Source: DATBGO01 sp036558005 | GTDB lineage: Bacteria; Actinomycetota; Actinomycetes; Streptosporangiales; Streptosporangiaceae | DNA: 64,000 nucleotides | Direction of reading: 5' to 3' | Assembly (NCBI GenBank): GCA_036558005.1 | Contig: DATBGO010000059.1 | Span: 14,190-78,189 of the forward strand | Shown here: positions 58,855 to 64,000 of the stretch, in pieces | Position numbering within the stretch: position 1 is the first letter of the stretch | Layout of the letters: the number at the start of each line of letters is the position of its first letter | The notes under the pieces: generated by a model | Seen by the model: the letters and a program-made list of their open reading frames with translations, nothing else | The model's database searches: none | What the model was told of the DNA's origin: nothing | Program-made: the position numbers and the translations under genes

Positions 58855-59595
58855 TCACCGCCGGGAGTCTACGAGCACGGCGATCCCGTCGAGGACCCGC
58901 CGCAGGCCGAACTTGAACTCGGCATCGGGGTCGTCCTCGGCATCGAACACCCCGGCCTCGATAACGGCGGTCAGGGCGGGGAAGCGGCCAGGCCCGATGA
59001 GCCTGGCCAGCAACCGGCCGTATGCGGCCATGGCCTGAGGTGACGTCGTGCCCGCCGCTCGGAACGCCGCGTTCACGTCGTTGACCAGCGCGGCCTCGCT
59101 GCGAACGAAGTTGCCAAGCAGCAGCACCACCGACAGCTTCTCGCTCTCGGCCAGGCCCGTGTCCCGCAGGCACAACAGGGCTGCTTCAAGCCAGGCGATC
59201 TGATGCGGGGCGACCGGCGGATCACTGATCGGCACCCGCAGCACCCAGGGGTGCTTGCGGAAGACCGCGTGCTGCCCCCAGGCCCAGCCGGAAAGGCCTT
59301 GCCGCCAGCCCGGGTCGAGCCCGGACGGGTCGCCGAAGGCGGAGTCGATCATCAGCGCGAGCAACTCGCGCTTGGCCGAGACATAGCGGTAGAGGGACAT
59401 CGTCGCGACCCCGAGACTGGCGGCGACGTTGCTCATGGAGACGGCGGCAAGGCCCTCCGCCTCCGCGATCCGGATAGCCACCGCGACGATGCCGTCGAGG
59501 CTGAGCCCGCGCTTGGGGCCCTTGCTCGGCACCGCCCGCAGTCCCCAGGCCGCCTCGATGCTGGCAGGCAGGTCCATGCTGCTGATCTGGGCCAT
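58855..59595 (-). CDS. TetR/AcrR repressor (TetR_C-type) of an ABC exporter
   Basis: 246 residues. The HTH is LSLDGIVAVAIRIAEAEGLAAVSMSNVAASLGVATMSLYRYVSAKRELLALM, with the LYRYV end of the recognition helix. The C-terminal domain fits the tetracycline-repressor type used with DrrAB exporters. It is divergent from the ABC genes across a long perfect palindrome. A drug-like ligand is expected; which one is unknown. Confidence 0.9.
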   Translation of the reverse strand: MAQISSMDLPASIEAAWGLRAVPSKGPKRGLSLDGIVAVAIRIAEAEGLAAVSMSNVAASLGVATMSLYRYVSAKRELLALMIDSAFGDPSGLDPGWRQGLSGWAWGQHAVFRKHPWVLRVPISDPPVAPHQIAWLEAALLCLRDTGLAESEKLSVVLLLGNFVRSEAALVNDVNAAFRAAGTTSPQAMAAYGRLLARLIGPGRFPALTAVIEAGVFDAEDDPDAEFKFGLRRVLDGIAVLVDSRR

Positions 59596-59779
59596 TGGCG
59601 TTGCTCCGTCGCCGGGAAAGTGCTCCGTACAATCTAGGCAGTGCCCCTGGGAACCGCCTGGCGAACACCCATGACGGTCAGCGCATGCAGATGCGTCGCG
59701 GTCGCGGCCAGCCGCGCCGCCTCGGCGATGGACTCACGCGCGGGGCAAGGGGGCACCTAACTGCGTGGCTGGTATGCAG

Positions 59780-59810
59780 TAAGTACAGCGTACCTGATAC
59801 GCTGTACTTA
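59780..59810. promoter_or_regulatory. TetR operator, perfect 13-bp arms
   Basis: TAAGTACAGCGTA (59780-59792) and TACGCTGTACTTA (59798-59810) are exact inverted repeats with a 5-base centre, 47-77 bases before the ABC ATPase ATG. This is the obvious site for the adjacent repressor. Confidence 0.88.
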
Positions 59811-59856
59811 TCTCCACGCCGCAGGGAACGCTGACAGCCGGGGCAATAAGCCTGAG

Positions 59857-60843
59857 ATGACCACACAGCTAGAGATCGAAGCCAGCGCTCTGGGGAAGGC
59901 CTTCCGCGGGAACATCGTCCTGCGGGATCTGGATCTCCAGGTAAAGCACGGCAGCGTGTTCGCGATGCTCGGTCCCAACGGCGCAGGCAAGACGACGACC
60001 ATCCGGATCTTGTCCACCCTGCTGGCCCCCGACAGCGGTGCAGCCCGGATAGCGGGCTTCGACGTCGTGCGTCAGCGGCGGCAGGTTCGTCAGGTCATCA
60101 GCCTGACCGGCCAGTATCCGACCGTTGACGACCTGCAGACGGGTGAAGAGAACCTGCGGATGATGGGCCGGCTCTGCGGCCTGTCCCGCCGACGGGCTCG
60201 CCTGCGTGCGGCCGACCTGCTGGCCCAATTCGAGCTCGACACGGCAGCCAGGCGAAGGGTCTCGACCTACTCGGGCGGCATGCGGCGCCGCCTGGATCTC
60301 GCGGCCAGCCTGGTAACCACCCCGTCAGTGATCTTCCTGGACGAACCCACTACCGGCCTTGACCTGCGGAGCAGGCAAGCCATGTGGCAGGTGATCACCG
60401 GGCTCGCGCAGACGGGAACGACCGTCTTCCTGACCACGCAGTACCTGGAAGAGGCGGACCGGATGGCCGACTGGATCGCCGTGCTCGACGCCGGCCGCGT
60501 GATCGCTGAGGGCACCCCTGAGCGGCTGAAGGAGCGCGTTGCCGCCCAGCGGCTGGACATCACCGCCGCCAGCTCGGACGCGTTCGCGGCCATAACGCGA
60601 GTTCTCGGCCACCGGATCATCCAGAGTGATCCCAGCCGGCTGACGATCGGCGCTGCCTCCGATGGCACCGCCAGGCAGGTACGGGACCTGCTAGATGAAC
60701 TCGATCCTGAGCGTAGGGCGGTGAGCCGGTTCACCGTTCATACGCCCACGCTCGACGATGTCTTCCTCTGTCTCACTGGCCATGGTGCATCGGCGGCACC
60801 GCACACTGCCGGGCGAGGCGAGGACGTGCGAAGGGAGAGGTAG
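59857..60843 (+). CDS. ABC exporter ATP-binding protein, DrrA type
   Basis: 328 residues. LGPNGAGKTTTIRIL is Walker A, STYSGGMRRRLDLAASL the signature, VIFLDEPTTGLD Walker B, and FLTTQYLEEADRMAD the H-loop region with the QYLEEAD motif characteristic of DrrA-like drug exporters. A C-terminal regulatory region (about 230-310, VHTPTLDDVFLCLTG) follows. The permease ATG follows the stop directly. Confidence 0.94.
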   Translation: MTTQLEIEASALGKAFRGNIVLRDLDLQVKHGSVFAMLGPNGAGKTTTIRILSTLLAPDSGAARIAGFDVVRQRRQVRQVISLTGQYPTVDDLQTGEENLRMMGRLCGLSRRRARLRAADLLAQFELDTAARRRVSTYSGGMRRRLDLAASLVTTPSVIFLDEPTTGLDLRSRQAMWQVITGLAQTGTTVFLTTQYLEEADRMADWIAVLDAGRVIAEGTPERLKERVAAQRLDITAASSDAFAAITRVLGHRIIQSDPSRLTIGAASDGTARQVRDLLDELDPERRAVSRFTVHTPTLDDVFLCLTGHGASAAPHTAGRGEDVRRER

Positions 60844-61656
60844 ATGCGTGTCGCGCTGATCGCCCCGGCCGCCGCCGGACGGACCCCAGCCAGGTCCCGC
60901 CGGAACCGGATGCTGAGCGATTCAGTAACGCTGGCCGCCCGAAGCATCACCCTCACCATGCGCAGGCCGGATGCGATGCTCACCGCGCTGCTGATGCCCA
61001 TCCTGCTCATGGTGGTATTCGGCTACCTGTTCAGCGGCGCCATTCACATTGCCACCGGGTACGTCACCTACCTGGTGCCCGGGATCGTTCTCACCTGTGT
61101 GGTACTTGGCTCATCGACAACCGCCGTAAGCGTCAACACCGATATGGCCAAAGGCGTCATCGATCGGTTCCGCACGCTGAATGTCGGCGGGCCGGCCTTC
61201 CTTTCGGGACACGTCAGCGCCAGCACCGTGCGCAGTGCGGCGACCGTGGCGCTGGTGTTCGCCGTCGCGTTCCCGATGGGCGCCCGTTTCCAGGCCGGCT
61301 GGCTGGGCTGGCTCGGAGCAGCCGGAATCATCCTGCTGCTGATACTCGCCGTCTCCTGGCTGTCCGCAGTGGGCGGCCTGCTCGTCCGCTCGCCGGAAGC
61401 GGCCAGCAGCTTCACCTTTTTCATGATGCTCGTGCCGTTCACGAGTAGCGCCTTCGTCCCGGTCGCCACCATGCCCAGCTGGCTTCACGGGTTCGTGTCC
61501 CGCCAGCCAGCGACCCTCATCATCGAGTCTCTGCGCTCGTCCCTCCGCCACCACTCGCCAGGCAATTACGCCTGGGAATCAGCGGCCTGGTGCGGCGGGA
61601 TCGTGCTCATCTCGCTGGCCATTTCCAGCTTGATCTTCCAACGACGCACCGCCTGA
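60844..61656 (+). CDS. ABC-2 family exporter permease, DrrB type
   Basis: 270 residues with six membrane helices. The first segment (SITLTMRRPDAMLTALLMPILLMVVFGYLFSG) and VKGVIDRF-like MAKGVIDRFRTLNV, then VRSPEAASSFTFFMMLVPFTSSAFVPVATMPSWLHGFV, are typical of DrrB/ABC-2 exporters. It starts on the base after the DrrA-like stop. With the ATPase it forms a drug exporter under the divergent TetR repressor. Confidence 0.93.
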   Translation: MRVALIAPAAAGRTPARSRRNRMLSDSVTLAARSITLTMRRPDAMLTALLMPILLMVVFGYLFSGAIHIATGYVTYLVPGIVLTCVVLGSSTTAVSVNTDMAKGVIDRFRTLNVGGPAFLSGHVSASTVRSAATVALVFAVAFPMGARFQAGWLGWLGAAGIILLLILAVSWLSAVGGLLVRSPEAASSFTFFMMLVPFTSSAFVPVATMPSWLHGFVSRQPATLIIESLRSSLRHHSPGNYAWESAAWCGGIVLISLAISSLIFQRRTA

Positions 61657-61814
61657 GCGCCTGGCGGCCTGGGCGGCCGCAGGGCGACATCAGATGCTTG
61701 ATGACGGGCATGGCCAGCGTATGGGAGCGCCGGTTGACCATCTCGCGGGTCTCGCCGACAGTCGCCCGCCTGCGAAGACGTTTGCGGGCCCTCGGCCCCG
61801 CCGCCCCCGCCAGG

Positions 61815-61860
61815 CGTGCACCGGCCCGGGCGCTCCGGCGAGCTCCCGGGCAGGTGCACG
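61815..61860. terminator. Hairpin between the exporter and the anti-sigma-like gene
   Basis: Arms 61815-61830 and 61845-61860 pair in 15 of 16 positions around a 14-base loop, serving the convergent gene ends. The rest of 61657-61887 shows no supportable gene. Confidence 0.65.
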
Positions 61861-61887
61861 TCCTGGATGAGCTAGGCGTTCTCGACG

Positions 61888-62838
61888 TCAGCCGAGTCCG
61901 CCACCAGTCTGGAGCAGGGACGGCGGCGGCCCGTGGCGGTGGGCGAACCCGGCTGGCGGCACCGGGGTGAGCTCGGCGTGCGTGGGCGGCTGCGGTGACC
62001 AGGTCATTGTGGCGGTCCACCTGCCGTCGGTACCGGTCTCGCGGATGGGCAGGAATGTGCTCGCGCTGACCCAGACGTCGCTGGTGTCCACGCCGTACTT
62101 CTTCCCGTTCACCGTGAAAGTCCGGGATGTGTACCGCAGGTGGATGGCCCGCTGCCCGTCAACAGTGTCGTCACCGACGATGGCAAGGGCCCCGCCGGCC
62201 AGCTGCTGGCGCAGGCTCGGCCCGGTAGAGCCGGTGAGGTCCGAACCGCCCTCGTTCCTGATCGTCCACCATGCCCTGACGGCGTAGTCGACGATCGTCG
62301 TGGTGGCCGAATCGCCCGTGCCGGTAGCCGCGTCATCCTCCTGGATCGTGCCGTCGGGCGCGGTGAAGGTGGTCCGGGTCGCTCCGCTGCCCAGGTCCTG
62401 GATATCCCTGGACACCCCGTTCGAGTAGGTGGTCGTGACCCGGAGCGTGCCCGTGTCCTGGTTGGCGAGCGCCGCGACGGCGCGGCCCTGGACGTAAGCA
62501 GCGGTACGAATCTGCGGAGCCGCCGCCGGATGCCGGTGGCCAGCCGCAGCGCGCCGGGGATTCGCCGCACCCGGCCCGTTGGTCGCGCCCGGCCCGAATG
62601 CGATGACCGCCACAGCCGCGCCGGCCGCGGCGACGACCGCGAGCGGAACCAGCCGGGCCGCCCAGGTCCGCACCGGGTGCCTGGCGGGGCCTGGCCGGCG
62701 GTCGCTGCGGCGGCGGTCGCTGCGCTCGGCGATGGCCGCCGCGAACAGGGCCTCTCGTTCTGCTGCGGTGAACAGTTCTGGCGGCCGCCCGGTCCCCGGC
62801 GCGATGCCGCGGAGCCGGTCAATGTCGTCGGACTTCAT
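61888..62838 (-). CDS. Single-helix membrane protein, ECF sigma partner
   Basis: 316 residues. A cytoplasmic Arg-rich N-part (MKSDDIDRLRGIAPGTGRPP, ERSDRRRSDRRPGP) is followed by one membrane helix (about 62-82, LVPLAVVAAAGAAVAVIAFG) and an extracytoplasmic beta-rich domain with DGQRAIHLRYTSRTFTVNGKKYGVDTSDVWV. It overlaps the sigma gene by 20 bases. The set-up mirrors the sigma/CU044 pair at 42-44 kb, though the sequences differ. Confidence 0.82.
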   Translation of the reverse strand: MKSDDIDRLRGIAPGTGRPPELFTAAEREALFAAAIAERSDRRRSDRRPGPARHPVRTWAARLVPLAVVAAAGAAVAVIAFGPGATNGPGAANPRRAAAGHRHPAAAPQIRTAAYVQGRAVAALANQDTGTLRVTTTYSNGVSRDIQDLGSGATRTTFTAPDGTIQEDDAATGTGDSATTTIVDYAVRAWWTIRNEGGSDLTGSTGPSLRQQLAGGALAIVGDDTVDGQRAIHLRYTSRTFTVNGKKYGVDTSDVWVSASTFLPIRETGTDGRWTATMTWSPQPPTHAELTPVPPAGFAHRHGPPPSLLQTGGGLG

Positions 62839-63409
62839 GAGTCAATCCCTTCAGTGGTGGCTGAGAGGTCAGGACGGGCGCCGCCGGGGGCACCGGCGCG
62901 TCGTCGGTGTCGAGCAGGCGCAGTTGAGCGCGGAACCGGGTGCGGGCACGGTGCAGCCGGACCGCGAAAGCCGCCCGGGAGCAGCCGAGCACCCCGGCGG
63001 CTTCGGCAGCAGACAGCTCATCCCAGGCGATCAGCGCCAGGACTTCACGGTCGGTGCCACGAAGCCGGCTGAACGCCGCGGCGACGGCATCCCGCTCGGT
63101 GACGACAACCGCCGGATCGCGCCGCGGCGGCGCGACCGCCACGTCGCCGACCTCGAGCCGGCTGCGCAGCCTGGCCTGCCGGGACGCTGCGCGACGCTCG
63201 TCCGCGAGCGTCCGCCGGGTGACACCCAGCAGCCAGCCCAGCGGATGCGCGGCGCCGAAGAACTCAGCCCGGCGACGCCACGCCACCAGGAACGTCTGCG
63301 CGGTCGCGTCCTTAGCCATGTCCGGGTCAGCACGGGCCCGGGCATACCCGCAGACAGCCTCGAAGTGGACCTGGTACAACTCGCGAAACCGTGCTGCGTC
63401 CGCATCCAC
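62819..63409 (-). CDS. ECF-type RNA polymerase sigma factor
   Basis: 196 residues. Region 2 is FRELYQVHFEAVCGYARARADPDMAKDATAQTFLVAWRR, and region 4 is LRGTDREVLALIAWDELSAAEAAGVLGCSRAAFAVRLHRARTRFR. The start codon is an ATG at 63409. Co-transcribed and overlapping with the membrane protein downstream. Confidence 0.92.
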   Translation of the reverse strand: MDADAARFRELYQVHFEAVCGYARARADPDMAKDATAQTFLVAWRRRAEFFGAAHPLGWLLGVTRRTLADERRAASRQARLRSRLEVGDVAVAPPRRDPAVVVTERDAVAAAFSRLRGTDREVLALIAWDELSAAEAAGVLGCSRAAFAVRLHRARTRFRAQLRLLDTDDAPVPPAAPVLTSQPPLKGLTHEVRRH

Positions 63410-63578
63410 GCTTCAGCCTCCCGCGCCGTCATTCCTGTCCTGCACTGTGGAAGTGGCCGGCCGACGGCTCTGATTACAGCAGGCGGTCAATCATGACGAC
63501 CGGCTGCGCCGGTATGGTCACCATGACCAGCGAAGTTGCGGGCCGGCCGAGCTGGCCGCGGGGTGAGGAGCGGTCATC

Positions 63579-64000
63579 GTGTGCACAGACCAGCCTGGGG
63601 CGCAGGCTCCCGTTATGGGCCAGCACCTGCTGCATGACTTCGATCCTGGCGTGGTATTCGATCTAGAGCCGGTTGACGCGGTCACCGTGACCGCGCTGAT
63701 GGACAGCGTCACCGATATCTTCATGCCCGACCAGGGACCGGCCCGCCGCTGGCCGGTGTGGGCCGGCCCGCAGCGGCCCGCAGCGACCATGGAAGGCGGC
63801 ATGGCCCCGGACGCCCTGCTGGCCGAGCACGGCTTCTCCGTCCTGGTGACGGTCTCCAAGGACGGCTCACGCCACCAGCTCCTGTTCGACGCCGGCACCA
63901 GCCCCGACGGAGTCGTCGCCAACATGGATCGCCTCGAACTGGACCCGGCGGCGATCGAGGCGATCATCTGCAGTCACGGCCACTTCGATCACACCACCGG
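63579..64000 (+). CDS. Metallo-beta-lactamase-fold hydrolase, 3' end outside window
   Basis: A frame from the GTG at 63579 (GAGGAG 8 bases upstream) runs open to the window edge, 140 residues. The translation includes LLFDAGTSPDG and, at the very end, ICSHGHFDHTTG, the HxHxDH zinc motif of the metallo-beta-lactamase superfamily. The N-terminal 50 residues (DLEPVDAVTVTALMDSVTD) match the type in which the zinc motif is near residue 130. Function within the superfamily cannot be told from the part seen. Confidence 0.75.
   Translation, partial: MCTDQPGAQAPVMGQHLLHDFDPGVVFDLEPVDAVTVTALMDSVTDIFMPDQGPARRWPVWAGPQRPAATMEGGMAPDALLAEHGFSVLVTVSKDGSRHQLLFDAGTSPDGVVANMDRLELDPAAIEAIICSHGHFDHTT

Noticed and set aside
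61607..62020. Minus-strand frame after the exporter with a segment MVNRRSHTLAMPVIKHL
   Set aside because: Looks slightly protein-like but has no start, ribosome site or identifiable family, and overlaps the anti-sigma-like gene end.
1..64000. CRISPR array, tRNA/rRNA genes, insertion sequences or integrase with attachment sites
   Set aside because: No spaced repeat array, cloverleaf-like segment, transposase/integrase motif or long terminal inverted repeats were noticed on either strand.

Overview
The window comes from a high-GC actinomycete chromosome. GC is strongly biased at third codon positions, GTG starts and Shine-Dalgarno boxes of the GGAGG type are common, and regulators are dense: one SARP, one LuxR remnant, three TetR, HxlR, ArsR, AraC, LacI and two ECF sigma factors. 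A lanthipeptide locus and sugar/secondary-metabolism genes also fit a Streptomyces-like or related filamentous actinobacterium. The genus cannot be fixed from sequence alone. I saw no rRNA, tRNA, transposase or CRISPR array.

Left part (1-16.7 kb): the end of a glycoside hydrolase, a SARP/NB-ARC activator convergent with an ArsR-type regulator, an alpha/beta-hydrolase with its middle deleted, a LuxR regulator missing its front half, and a TetR gene divergent from a serine hydrolase across three operator-like palindromes. A secreted S53 peptidase, a small secreted protein, an rRNA methyltransferase, GNAT and HxlR genes follow. An operon of SAM methyltransferase, class V aminotransferase and a Cys-rich mini-protein lies opposite a second TetR gene.

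Xylan locus (16.8-27.1 kb): an ABC sugar importer (lipoprotein plus two permeases) with an acetylxylan esterase on the minus strand; a LacI regulator, GH3 glycosidase and xylose isomerase on the plus strand; and a convergent Tat-exported GH10 xylanase. Together they depolymerise, deacetylate, import and isomerise xylan sugars. CGAAA-NN-TTTCG-like operators lie at the promoters of both the importer and the xylanase, suggesting one LacI regulon.

Lanthipeptide locus (27.7-31.3 kb): a 54-residue class II precursor and a complete LanM, with 11-bp-phased repeats upstream and three 22-bp tandem repeats plus a hairpin between the two genes. No LanT or immunity gene is nearby.

Metabolic stretch (31.5-46.8 kb): VOC/AraC, aldo-keto reductase, MFS exporter, acyl-CoA ligase, methyltransferase, M20 peptidase, Rieske oxygenase, DUF899, a DUF2182 gene broken by an in-frame TGA, an ECF sigma factor with a membrane partner, a decay scar (truncated hydrolase beside a deleted cysteine synthase), an acetamidase/formamidase and a second VOC protein.

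Unknown membrane/secreted trio (46.9-49.4 kb), then a sugar-tailoring cluster (49.5-58.7 kb): two GT8 glycosyltransferases, a C-methyltransferase, a Gfo/Idh/MocA dehydrogenase, a sugar-efflux MFS protein, an NDP-sugar epimerase/decarboxylase, a MoaD/ThiS-like sulfur carrier, a SUMF1-domain protein without the FGE cysteines and a UDP-galactopyranose-mutase-like flavoprotein. The right end has a TetR gene divergent from a DrrAB-type ABC exporter across a perfect 13-bp-arm palindrome, a second ECF sigma/membrane pair, and the start of a metallo-beta-lactamase-fold gene.
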